A stretch of 64,000 nt of DNA. Origin: a bacterium. GTDB lineage: Bacteria > Myxococcota_A > Bradymonadia > Bradymonadales > Bradymonadaceae. The DNA lies in the NCBI GenBank assembly GCA_030427705.1, contig JAUIBR010000023.1, positions 41,270 through 105,269 of the forward strand, read 5' to 3'. Numbering within the stretch: position 1 is the first letter of the stretch; each line of letters opens with the position of its first letter. Both the position numbers and the translations under genes were made by a program. Below, in pieces: positions 25,867-34,205 of the stretch. The notes beneath the pieces are model-generated. The model made no database searches. It was not told where the DNA came from and saw only the letters and a program-made list of their open reading frames with translations.

Positions 25867-26493
25867 ATGCGACTCATTCTGGTAGGCCCACCGGGCGCAG
25901 GTAAAGGTACTCAAGCTGCTGGTCTCGTCGATCGATACGGGATCACTCACCTCTCGACTGGCGATATGCTGCGTGCAGCCGTCAAAGAGGGCACCGAGCT
26001 CGGAAAGCAGGCTGACGAATTCATGAAGAAGGGACACCTCGTTCCCGACGAAGTGGTGATCGGCATGGTCCTCGAGCGCATCCAGAAAGATGACTGCGCA
26101 AAAGGCTTCTTGCTTGATGGGTTCCCACGAACTCGTCCGCAGGCGGAAGCCCTCGACGTTGCCCTGGCTGACGCAGGTGCAGATCTTGACGCCGTGGTCC
26201 TCATCGAAGTCGCCGACGAGTTGATCGAAGAGCGGATCACCGGCCGTCGTTCTGACCCTGACACCGGAGAGATCTACCATATCTCGTTCAACCCACCTCC
26301 CGCAGACGTCGCTGACCGAGTCGTCCAACGCAAGGACGACACGGCGGAGGCTTGCCGGGCGCGATTGGACAAATATCACAGCGAAACCGCGCCTATCGTC
26401 CCGTTCTATGAAGCCAAAGGCATTCTTAAGCGCGTCGATGGTGTGGGTTCCCCAAGTGAGGTCGGCGAGCGTATCGCAACTGTCCTTGCATGA
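25867..26493 (+). CDS. adk: Adenylate kinase
   Basis: 208 residues from ATG 25867 with GGAGAAG upstream; the N-terminal extension of a longer frame (25750) is not part of the fold. P-loop GPPGAGKGTQ, DGFPRT, and a long LID (GRRSDPDTGEIYHISFNPPP) without the zinc cysteines. Interconverts ATP+AMP and 2 ADP. Its TGA overlaps the ATG of the DciA-like gene (ATGA). Confidence 0.96.
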   Translation: MRLILVGPPGAGKGTQAAGLVDRYGITHLSTGDMLRAAVKEGTELGKQADEFMKKGHLVPDEVVIGMVLERIQKDDCAKGFLLDGFPRTRPQAEALDVALADAGADLDAVVLIEVADELIEERITGRRSDPDTGEIYHISFNPPPADVADRVVQRKDDTAEACRARLDKYHSETAPIVPFYEAKGILKRVDGVGSPSEVGERIATVLA

Positions 26494-26906
26494 GTTCCTA
26501 CCGCGCCATCCTTCAGGACGCTGCGAGTCGCGGCGACCTGAAACCTTCGCTTAACCTGTTAACACAGGTCTGGGCCACGATCGTCGGCCCCGAGATTGCG
26601 AACAACACCAAACCCTGCGGGTGGAATCAGGGAGAGCTGACGCTGGAAGTCAATCCCAGTTGGCTCAAGCACATGGATGGTGCATCCAACCTGCTAATGC
26701 GAAAACTGAACCTGAGACTTCCGTTTGAGGTGACATCATTGACGATTATCGAAGGACACGTCGAGCCGACGCCCGTCCGACGTGTCGAGATTTCGCCTCC
26801 AACACCCACAGAGAGCGACCGAGAGTTGGTCGATGAACTCCCAGAAGAAATGCGTGAGGCAGCGGCTCAGATCGCCGCGTTCGTCCGCCAAAAATCTGGG
26901 GAATAA
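26490..26906 (+). CDS. dciA: DUF721/DciA-like protein
   Basis: 138 residues. The core VWATIVGPEIANNTKPCGWN, GELTLEVNPSWLKHM and NLLMRKLNLRLP matches the DUF721 domain of DciA, the ancestral bacterial helicase loader, plus an acidic C-terminal tail. In DciA species it loads DnaB at replication forks. Starts inside the adk stop (ATGA), so it is co-translated with adk. The gene symbol is by family only; assignment moderately sure. Confidence 0.75.
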   Translation: MSSYRAILQDAASRGDLKPSLNLLTQVWATIVGPEIANNTKPCGWNQGELTLEVNPSWLKHMDGASNLLMRKLNLRLPFEVTSLTIIEGHVEPTPVRRVEISPPTPTESDRELVDELPEEMREAAAQIAAFVRQKSGE

Positions 26907-27001
26907 TGTTAGACGCCTAAGGCGTGTTTGCTTGCGATTGACGGCCAGTTCGGTTATGGAACGCATGCAAAAATGCAAAAACTAAAATGCAGTATGCGTA
27001 A

Positions 27002-28987
27002 ATGATGAATACCCAAACCGCTTCCGACTTTTCGGATTTCTACCTCAGCAAACACATGCTGAAGGCCCTCGAAGGCGTTGGCTACGTCCAACCCACCCCA
27101 GTTCAAACCACGTCGATCCCGCTAGTTATGGCCGGAATCGACCTCATCGTTCAGAGCCAAACCGGTAGTGGAAAGACCGCGGCATTCGCGATCCCTACCT
27201 TGGAGATGTTGGGTAAGAACCCGGGCGTTGCCGAAGTCCTCGTACTCGCACCGACCCGTGAACTGGCTCGCCAGGTCGCCGTTGAATTCGATCGGCTCAG
27301 CGGAAACAAACTCGATATCGCCACCATCTACGGCGGTGTCTCGTACGAAAAGCAATACAAGGAACTTGAGACCGCACAGGTCATCTGCGCGACGCCAGGC
27401 CGCCTTCTGGACATCCTGAAGAGCGGCAATCTGGACCTTAGCAAGCTGCAGATTCTGATCCTGGACGAAGCTGACGAAATGCTCTCGATGGGATTCGCAG
27501 AAGACCTCAACGCGATCATCTCGTTCCTTCCCGAAGACCGACAGAGCCTTTTATTCTCGGCAACGATCACCGATGAGGTGAAATCGCTGTCGGCCAAAAT
27601 GCTCTTCTATCCCGAGTACGTATCGCACTCCGACGACTCGGTCGCAGCTACTGACGTTCAGCACATGTGGTACCCCGTAACAGGCGTGGGTCGTGCGCGC
27701 GACTTGCTTCGAGTTCTTGAGTACGAAGAACCTGAGTCTGCAATCATCTTTGCCAACACGCGCGATGATACCTTCATGGTCACTAAGTTTTTGCGTCGGC
27801 ACGGGCTGCGGGCCGACGTGATCAATGGTGATTTGCCGCAAAAGGAACGTGAGCGCACGCTGAAGTCGCTACGTGAAGGCAAGACCGACATCCTGGTCGC
27901 GACCGACGTCGCAGCCCGCGGTATCGACATTTCAGACCTCTCCCACGTGTTCAATTTTACGTTGCCTGACAGTGCAGAGGTGTACATCCACCGAACTGGA
28001 CGTACGGGTCGCGCCGGGAAGAAAGGACGAGCGATTAGTCTGATCTCGCCGCGTGAGGTGACGACGTTATTCAACGTACGAAAACAGTACAAAGTCGACA
28101 TGACCAAGACGGAACTGCCCTCGCCTGAAGACCTTCTTCGGCGCAAGCAGGAGACGGCTATCGAGAAGCTAGCTGACACCGTCAGTTCGATGGGCAATAT
28201 CGCCTACGGCTCGAAGCTTGGCGTCGCCCAGCAACTCCTCAACTCCGACGACCCCGAAAACCTGCGATTGCTCGCAAAACTTCTGACGTTGGCTGAGAGC
28301 ACTTCTGCTGCGCCCGTCGTTGAAGTGAAAGAGGTCGAAGAAGTCGAAGAAGTCGAAGCCGCGCCTCAAGACACTGCTGACGAACCAGAAGATTCTCAGG
28401 ACACAGCCGCGGAAGCAGCAGATGCGGATGCGGACGGAGATGATTCCGGAAAGCGCCGGCGACGACGACGTTCGCGAAGTGAGAAGTCGGACGAGAAACC
28501 GGCTTCCGAGCCTGCGAATGAAATCGAAGTCAAAGCTGATGATGATGAGGGACGCAATCGACGACGACGACGTCGTGGTCGTAAGAGCGACGACAGCGCT
28601 CCAGAAGCCAAAGCGCCAGCAGCCGAGGCTTCCGATGAGAAGTCAGACGATAAGCCGAAGCGAAATGGCCGTGACTCGTCTAAAGGACGGGGCCGTTCGC
28701 GAAAGAGCTCGTCAAAGCCACCGCGAAAGCAAGAGTCGAAGCCTCAAGAACCGATGTCGAAGATCTGGATCAATCTGGGTCAGGAACAATTCGATTCTGA
28801 CAAGGACGTGGTTGAGATGATTTGCCACATGGCTGGACTCGAGCCGGAAGACGTCGGAAGCGTTTCTGTAGAGAAATCATTCAGTTACGCAGAGGTGCGA
28901 GAGTACTACTTCTACGATATCATCAACGCCATAAACAATCAGGAATGGCAAGGTGTCACCGTCGCTGCGGAACCAGCGCGGAAGTAA
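27002..28987 (+). CDS. deaD: DEAD-box RNA helicase with DbpA-type C-terminal RNA-binding domain
   Basis: 661 residues. Q motif (PTPVQTTSIP), motif I SQTGSGKT, motif II DEAD, SAT, HRTGRTGRAG all intact. A long acidic Glu/Val/Asp linker (about 440-480) leads to Arg/Lys/Ser-rich stretches that look disordered, then a ~75-residue C-terminal domain (KIWINLGQEQF, VSVEKSFSYAEVREYYFYDI) of the DbpA RRM-like type. Two ATGs (27002, 27005) and no clear RBS. CsdA/DeaD-like helicases help ribosome assembly and mRNA decay in the cold. Downstream lipoprotein begins 25 bp later. Confidence 0.92.
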   Translation: MMNTQTASDFSDFYLSKHMLKALEGVGYVQPTPVQTTSIPLVMAGIDLIVQSQTGSGKTAAFAIPTLEMLGKNPGVAEVLVLAPTRELARQVAVEFDRLSGNKLDIATIYGGVSYEKQYKELETAQVICATPGRLLDILKSGNLDLSKLQILILDEADEMLSMGFAEDLNAIISFLPEDRQSLLFSATITDEVKSLSAKMLFYPEYVSHSDDSVAATDVQHMWYPVTGVGRARDLLRVLEYEEPESAIIFANTRDDTFMVTKFLRRHGLRADVINGDLPQKERERTLKSLREGKTDILVATDVAARGIDISDLSHVFNFTLPDSAEVYIHRTGRTGRAGKKGRAISLISPREVTTLFNVRKQYKVDMTKTELPSPEDLLRRKQETAIEKLADTVSSMGNIAYGSKLGVAQQLLNSDDPENLRLLAKLLTLAESTSAAPVVEVKEVEEVEEVEAAPQDTADEPEDSQDTAAEAADADADGDDSGKRRRRRRSRSEKSDEKPASEPANEIEVKADDDEGRNRRRRRRGRKSDDSAPEAKAPAAEASDEKSDDKPKRNGRDSSKGRGRSRKSSSKPPRKQESKPQEPMSKIWINLGQEQFDSDKDVVEMICHMAGLEPEDVGSVSVEKSFSYAEVREYYFYDIINAINNQEWQGVTVAAEPARK

Positions 28988-29012
28988 GCTAAGACATGGA
29001 GCAACTTCGTCT

Positions 29013-29552
29013 ATGAACGCACTTCGACTTTCCCTAATGGCGCTACTCGTAGCATTCGCCGTCGCTTGTGATGACTCTGGCACCGTTAAGGTCGACAAGG
29101 CAGAAGAAGACCCAAGTCTTCCTCCGCCAAATGTTTCCCTGCCAGATCCCCCTCCCGCATCGGGTTTTGAAGTTCCAAAACGGAACAACGACAACACCCT
29201 ACGTGTGGAAGGTCTCATCCACTACCAAGATGAGTTTCTCGACCAACAGGTTGAGGTTAAGGGTGTGATCGTCCAGATCTCGAAACCATGCGATCCCAAG
29301 AAGGCCAAGAAGAACGGCGAAGAATGCCCGGAGCCGTATCTTACCTTCAAGGATGACCAGGATGGACAGAAGTTCATGCGCGCGGTCGGTTACAAGGAAG
29401 AGTACATCAAGAAGGCCAAGCTCGAGATTGGCGGTGAGCCTCGCGTATTCAAGGGCACCTACAAGAAGGTCGCTCAAGGGTTCGTGGCTACTGAAGACGG
29501 ACTCATCCTCCTCGACTTTGTGGATGACGTGCCGGTTCTCGAAGAAAAGTAG
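29013..29552 (+). CDS. Lipoprotein, unknown
   Basis: 179 residues from ATG 29013 (MNALRLSLMALLVAFAVAC). Lipobox-like AVAC. A short Asp/Pro linker is followed by a compact domain: LRVEGLIHYQDEFLDQQVEV, then a Cys pair (SKPCDPKK, GEECPEP), FKDDQDGQKFMRAVGYKEEY and KVAQGFVATEDGLILLDFV. The pattern (hydrophobic strands with a KGVI..I....C insertion) recalls the OB-fold lipoproteins of tRNA_anti-like or cytochrome-c-type maturation families, but I do not assign it. A strong terminator follows. Confidence 0.75.
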   Translation: MNALRLSLMALLVAFAVACDDSGTVKVDKAEEDPSLPPPNVSLPDPPPASGFEVPKRNNDNTLRVEGLIHYQDEFLDQQVEVKGVIVQISKPCDPKKAKKNGEECPEPYLTFKDDQDGQKFMRAVGYKEEYIKKAKLEIGGEPRVFKGTYKKVAQGFVATEDGLILLDFVDDVPVLEEK

Positions 29553-29578
29553 TCCGGGGCAAATCCCAAGAAACGAAG

Positions 29579-29603
29579 AAGGCGCCAGTTTGGCGCCTTT
29601 TCT
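29579..29603 (+). terminator. Rho-independent terminator
   Basis: AAGGCGCC-AGTTT-GGCGCCTT, 8-bp stem, then TTCTCTTT. Ends the deaD/lipoprotein transcript and separates it from the convergent methyltransferase. Confidence 0.85.
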
Positions 29604-29628
29604 CTTTCTTGCTGGGAAGCGGAGCTAG

Positions 29629-31362
29629 CTAGCGCTTTTCAGCGAGAACAATGAGGCGTGAGCTTGAGGGCCCAAGATATGCGCCGCGATGGTGGATTTC
29701 ACCGGTGACCTCGAGAATCTCAAAGCCGGCAATTCGCAGAATCTGCTCAAGCTCGTGCAGGCTGTACATGCGCACATAGCTTGAGAATTCTTGAGGAGGC
29801 GAGCCGTCTTCATAGATGAACGACCGCTTGGTGTGCAGGATGCTCTTATGGTGGTCAAACTCCACCTCTTCCAAGAACACGCACTCGATGCCTTCCCACC
29901 AGGTACGAGACGGCATTTCCGCCACAACGTAGTCGCGATTCGCGAGGTCGAGCAAAAATCGCCCGCCCTGCTTCAGAGCGCGATGCACACCCTTGAGAAC
30001 GTTGAAGTTCGTCTTGTCGTCGAAATAGCCAAATGACGTCTGCCACATGAAACATGCATCGAAGATCTCACTAAAGGAGAGTTCTCGCATGTCGCCGTGG
30101 ATGAACTTAATGGATAGTGAACGTCGTTGGGCCTCGCCCAAAGCACGCTGCAAGAGCGCCATCGATGAATCCAACCCGGCGACCTCAAACTCTTGCTTGG
30201 CGAGTTCGATTGAGTGCCGCCCAAATCCACAAGCCAGATCGAAGATTCGGGCTCCTGGTTTTACTGCCAGTGACTCACGAATGAACTTCACATCGCGGTT
30301 GGTTGCAGCTTTCAGGGCTTTTGCGTCCGGAATGGTGCGCAAATACTCCTCGCCGAAGACATCAAGGAACCAATTCTCACGTTTGAGTTCAGCCGGGGTC
30401 TTCTGCGGAGCGTCGTGTGCTTTCTTTTCTTCGAGCAGCTCTCGGACAATGCCACCCATGTCGTCGTCATCGCGCTTTTGCGGCGGCGGCGTGGGTTGAG
30501 GTTGCCGTGGCAGCGGCTTGGTATTGTGTCGCTGCCGTCGTCCGGGCTGTTGCTTAACCTGAGGCGGTTGCGCGGGCTTTGGTGGTGGTTTGGACTCCTC
30601 CACAACCTCGCTGTCTAGATCGAGCTCAATCTCGCTCTCAGCTTCTGCAATGTCTTCGGCGTCGGATGCTTCTTCGGCGTCACTGGCTTCCGAGACTTCG
30701 CTGGATTCCGAAACCTCCGCAGGTTCGGAAACTTCACTCGCATCGGAGACTTCGCTGGCATCGGAGACTTCGCTCGGAACTTCGTCGACCAATTCGAGCG
30801 GTTCACTCTCTTCGCCGGACAGCGCCGATGGAAACTCAGGCTCTTCAGCGGGCACGTCGTCTTTTGAGACCTGATCCATTTGAACGGTCTCGGCGAGTGA
30901 CGCCCGATTGTCGGGAATCGCCGATCCGGCCTTTGCGCCGTTAGGTTTTACGGCCTCAAATCCGTCTTGCCACTTCTTGGTCAGAACGCGTGGCGGATGA
31001 ACGAGGACATCAGGCGCGTACTGCTGATCAGTCAGGATCGCGGAGACGTCCCACTTACGAACGGAGTCGAGGAGTTCGATCTCGGATCGGTCAAACGCTT
31101 CCATCCGCACAGTGCGGACCAGCTCTTCCCGATCGAATTCGTCATCGTCGGCCGCCTCGCTCTCGTTGACGACCGAATCTTCGCTGACCGGCGTCGAGGG
31201 GACCTTGAACTCAGGCATGATCAGACCCAGGTCCTCGTCAGGGAGGTTACCTGTCTCGTCATCTGCGCCCGCGCCTTCGACTTCCTCAGTAAGTTCGAGG
31301 ATTTCGTCGCTATCTTCTTCTAGCGAGTCTAGGCTCGGTGGGTTTTCGGCGGAATTAGACAC
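29629..31362 (-). CDS. SAM-dependent methyltransferase with long acidic low-complexity N-terminus
   Basis: 577 residues, GTG start at 31362 (AGGAG upstream). The first ~330 residues are disordered: acidic Glu/Asp/Ser sequence with a tandem repeat of SEVSDA/SEVSEP-type hexapeptides near 200-230, then a Pro/Gln/Arg region. The class I methyltransferase domain follows (IFDLACGFGRHSIELA motif I, VAGLDSS motif II, FIHGDMREL, NRDYVVAE), with a C-terminal beta domain. The residue after DxGxG is AC..GFGR, as in small-molecule methyltransferases. Substrate unknown. Codon usage looks like its neighbours. Confidence 0.85.
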   Translation of the reverse strand: MSNSAENPPSLDSLEEDSDEILELTEEVEGAGADDETGNLPDEDLGLIMPEFKVPSTPVSEDSVVNESEAADDDEFDREELVRTVRMEAFDRSEIELLDSVRKWDVSAILTDQQYAPDVLVHPPRVLTKKWQDGFEAVKPNGAKAGSAIPDNRASLAETVQMDQVSKDDVPAEEPEFPSALSGEESEPLELVDEVPSEVSDASEVSDASEVSEPAEVSESSEVSEASDAEEASDAEDIAEAESEIELDLDSEVVEESKPPPKPAQPPQVKQQPGRRQRHNTKPLPRQPQPTPPPQKRDDDDMGGIVRELLEEKKAHDAPQKTPAELKRENWFLDVFGEEYLRTIPDAKALKAATNRDVKFIRESLAVKPGARIFDLACGFGRHSIELAKQEFEVAGLDSSMALLQRALGEAQRRSLSIKFIHGDMRELSFSEIFDACFMWQTSFGYFDDKTNFNVLKGVHRALKQGGRFLLDLANRDYVVAEMPSRTWWEGIECVFLEEVEFDHHKSILHTKRSFIYEDGSPPQEFSSYVRMYSLHELEQILRIAGFEILEVTGEIHHRGAYLGPSSSRLIVLAEKR

Positions 31363-31422
31363 CTAACGAGCTCCTGCAGAGCCGTGATTATCGCAAAATA
31401 TGAGGCCAAATGGACTCGCCAA

Positions 31423-31449
31423 GTCTAACCCACAGATGCAGGGTTAGAC
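31423..31449. repeat. Perfect 9-bp inverted repeat
   Basis: GTCTAACCC (31423-31431), 9-nt spacer, GGGTTAGAC (31441-31449), in the 148-bp gap between the psd stop and the methyltransferase start. No T-run on either strand, so it is not a classical terminator; an operator or processed-end hairpin is possible. Confidence 0.7.
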
Positions 31450-31510
31450 AAGTCTTTAGCGTGTCTGAGTATCTTGAATGATTCCGGGATTTTGCCGAGC
31501 TGCGGTCGGG

Positions 31511-32371
31511 CTACTTGCCAGAACCCGCGCGGCCGAGACGGGTGCCCATACGAATTGGCTCACCCGGTACCAGTGATTCATCAAACGCAAAGTCTGCGTT
31601 TTCGATCAATAGAATCACCGTCGAGCCGAGGTTGAAGGCGCCGATTTCCTCGCCGGCCGAGACATCCACCGCTTCGTCCAACGCGATTTCTTCGCGACGA
31701 CGAAACTTCGAGTTAGTCACAAGGTCGTTGAACGTCAGCGACATCCGTCCAACACACGTCGCCCCCACCATGATCACGGCCACTTCCCCGAGATCGCGGT
31801 TGGATACGTACGTAATCAGCCGTTCATTCACCGCGAAGAGCTCATCCACGTTTTCAACGGCGAACGGATTCACCGGAAACAGGTGACCAGGAATGTAGCT
31901 AATACGCTCAATTGCGCCACCTGCGGGCGAGTGGACGCGGTGGTAGTCGCGAGGTGAGAGGTACACAGTGATGTAGTGACCTTCGCGGAATCGATCTGCA
32001 TCCGCGCCACTGTCCACAAGGTCAACGAGACGGTAGTCCCGCCCCTTGGCTTGCACCAAGGTGTCACGGGTGATCCTACCAAAATGAGAAACGCGACCAT
32101 CGGCAGGGCTGACGAGATCACCAACGCGTTCAGCGTCGATGTCACGGGCACCGTCCTTGAGTTTTCGAGTGAAAAACGCGTTCACAGAGCGATAGTCCGA
32201 AGGCGGACGTTCGCTCTCCGAAAGGTCGATCCCGGCCAAATTTGCAAATGTGCTGTTCACAAATCCCTGCAAACCTTTCGGGAGGGAAATTTCGCTCGCT
32301 GCCCCAACGGCACGACTAACAGTGTTTTTCGGAAGTAGCTGAAGTCCCTTCAGCTTCGCGCGATCCAACAT
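31511..32371 (-). CDS. psd: Phosphatidylserine decarboxylase
   Basis: 286 residues. Converts phosphatidylserine to phosphatidylethanolamine at the inner membrane. The self-cleavage motif LGST (FNLGSTVILL) that generates the pyruvoyl group is present, with the upstream SPADGRV and DYHRVHSP motifs. Preceded by a small membrane protein gene 41 bp upstream on the same strand. No pssA (phosphatidylserine synthase) is adjacent. Confidence 0.95.
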   Translation of the reverse strand: MLDRAKLKGLQLLPKNTVSRAVGAASEISLPKGLQGFVNSTFANLAGIDLSESERPPSDYRSVNAFFTRKLKDGARDIDAERVGDLVSPADGRVSHFGRITRDTLVQAKGRDYRLVDLVDSGADADRFREGHYITVYLSPRDYHRVHSPAGGAIERISYIPGHLFPVNPFAVENVDELFAVNERLITYVSNRDLGEVAVIMVGATCVGRMSLTFNDLVTNSKFRRREEIALDEAVDVSAGEEIGAFNLGSTVILLIENADFAFDESLVPGEPIRMGTRLGRAGSGK

Positions 32372-32412
32372 TCTCTAAACCAATGAAAAAAAACAAACAT
32401 TCGAACGAAGGG

Positions 32413-32601
32413 CTAGAAGCGCATGCCCCACTCTGCGCGGAACTTGAACCACTTATACGTGAGGTACGCGGTCACCGGACCGCCCAAAATGAGGAAGTAC
32501 CAGCTGAGAAAAAAACTCAAGAGCACGGTCACAGTGCCGGCTCCAAGTGCGGAGAATCCTTTGTAGGATGCGGTCTTTTTCGTGAGTTCTGTTCGGCGCA
32601 T
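32413..32601 (-). CDS. Small two-helix membrane protein next to psd
   Basis: 62 residues: basic N-terminus (MRRTELTKKTASYKG), a hydrophobic stretch of about 30 residues (FSALGAGTVTVLLSFFLSWY then FLILGGPVTAYLTYKWF) and a charged tail. AAGGAG seven bases before the ATG supports translation. Lies 41 bp upstream of psd on the same strand, so it probably forms a bicistronic unit and may act in membrane lipid metabolism. Family unknown. Confidence 0.65.
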   Translation of the reverse strand: MRRTELTKKTASYKGFSALGAGTVTVLLSFFLSWYFLILGGPVTAYLTYKWFKFRAEWGMRF

Positions 32602-32774
32602 GCTCTGCTCCTTGCCATCTTTGCCTGTCTCAAATCAACACGCGAAATGGTCAAAGTCAATCCATCCGGGACGAACTTTGTGCTCACCGCTGTCGATTGG
32701 CGTCGGACAACGCATATTGCGCAAAGACTAAGGTGGATGGATAATCCGCGCTGTCCCTAAAACCTATAGACGTC

Positions 32775-34205
32775 ATGAATCGATATTTCGGTCTCCATAC
32801 CCTCGAAGGCGAATGGCATTCGCTACTTCCGCGCTACCTATTGCTTTCCGATCGGGTGAAAAACAAACGCATCCTCGATATCGGATGCGGTACTGGTATC
32901 GGCGCGTCTTTGCTTCTCGAGCTCGGTGCTCAGATGGTCGATGCAATCGATCACCGTCCTGCCGTTCTGGAGCTCGGCCGCATGAAACATGCGAAACAGG
33001 GGCTCGATTTTCATGTCATGTTTTGGGAGGAGTTGGACTTTCCTGATGACACATTCGACGTCGTCGTGTGTCTGGACCCTGCTTCCCCAGTGACCGATCC
33101 GAGCCTGATCGCCGAAGTACAACGCGTCCTCAAGGACGGCGGGGAGTACATTTGCGCGGTAGAGATCAAGCAGATCGATGGCATGGAGTCTGTCCTTCCG
33201 AGGTATGGCTACACAGACGCCGCCGAAAGCGTCGATGTGCACCAGGCCTCCGATCGCGTGCCGCAACTCGGCGAACTCAACTCACGTTGGGAAAACGTGG
33301 CTCGCGTCGTTCAGAAGAGCGTGCTCGCCCACGTTTTTGACGTGCCTGACCCAGAGCCCGCGGAATCCGTTCGAAAGATCGATGACGAAGGCGTAAACGG
33401 GGTGTGGAGCGAACCAAGTCCGGACGCCCCACAAGGCGACCAGGGTCGTTGGATCCCAGTAGACATGCGGCTGTCGGCACATGACACAGACGCTGGTTCT
33501 GTCGAAGTCTACTTTTGCTCGAATGGAGAAGTGGCCGCGCCGCCGCTTCGTGAGATTCATCTCCCCTTCTACAGCATCATTACACGGCTCCAGCAGGTCA
33601 TCGGTGACCTTCAAACCCTCGGAGTTCGCGACGGTAACAACGACGACTCTATTTTCGACGAAGTTGTCGACGATGCATCGCTCGAAGAGCAAAGCGACGT
33701 GGTCGAACGGCATCCGACGAATGAATTCAAGGCGGTGTCGTGGGACGACGAAAAAACCGGTATCCGCGAGCGTCCCGATCTCAGCCAATACCGGCCCGCA
33801 AACGACGAAGTCGATGAATTGCACGCCAAGGTTGTCGAACTCACTGATCTTTACGGCCAGGTGAAGTCGGACTTTGAGCGAGTGGTCAATGACGCCAGCC
33901 GAGCGTTAGAGGAACGCGACCACTACATCGAGCATCTCGTTACTCGAATTCACGACTGGGAAGTTCGATACTTCGATGACGGCGGACACCCCATCGAAAT
34001 GGGTGAATCGCTTGATGAGCCTACGTCGGCATACGTTCCCGCTGAGCAGAGTGGGCGCGTAGGCGAGTTGGAAAACGAACTCGCACGTCTGCGTGATGAA
34101 CAGCGGCGACTGAAGGCCGAATTGGATGCGAAACAAGCGCTCGCTGGCGCATCTGAGGAACCCGAGGACGTAGACGAAGCACCCTCCTCGTCCGAGGAGG
34201 AATAA
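32775..34205 (+). CDS. Methyltransferase with C-terminal coiled coil
   Basis: 476 residues. N-terminal class I SAM methyltransferase (RILDIGCGTGIGASLLLELG, VDAIDHRP, FDVVVCLDPASPV) about 35-150, followed by a divergent middle region (about 160-310) with strand-like DMRLSAHDTDAGSVEVYF, then an acidic segment and a coiled coil from about 345 (DELHAKVVELTDLYGQVKSD) to the Glu-rich end (EEPEDVDEAP). The catalytic part could act on lipids or O-methylate a sugar; the coiled coil suggests assembly into a complex. The stop codon overlaps the ATG of the FadL-type gene (TAATG), so the two are coupled. Confidence 0.82.
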   Translation: MNRYFGLHTLEGEWHSLLPRYLLLSDRVKNKRILDIGCGTGIGASLLLELGAQMVDAIDHRPAVLELGRMKHAKQGLDFHVMFWEELDFPDDTFDVVVCLDPASPVTDPSLIAEVQRVLKDGGEYICAVEIKQIDGMESVLPRYGYTDAAESVDVHQASDRVPQLGELNSRWENVARVVQKSVLAHVFDVPDPEPAESVRKIDDEGVNGVWSEPSPDAPQGDQGRWIPVDMRLSAHDTDAGSVEVYFCSNGEVAAPPLREIHLPFYSIITRLQQVIGDLQTLGVRDGNNDDSIFDEVVDDASLEEQSDVVERHPTNEFKAVSWDDEKTGIRERPDLSQYRPANDEVDELHAKVVELTDLYGQVKSDFERVVNDASRALEERDHYIEHLVTRIHDWEVRYFDDGGHPIEMGESLDEPTSAYVPAEQSGRVGELENELARLRDEQRRLKAELDAKQALAGASEEPEDVDEAPSSSEEE

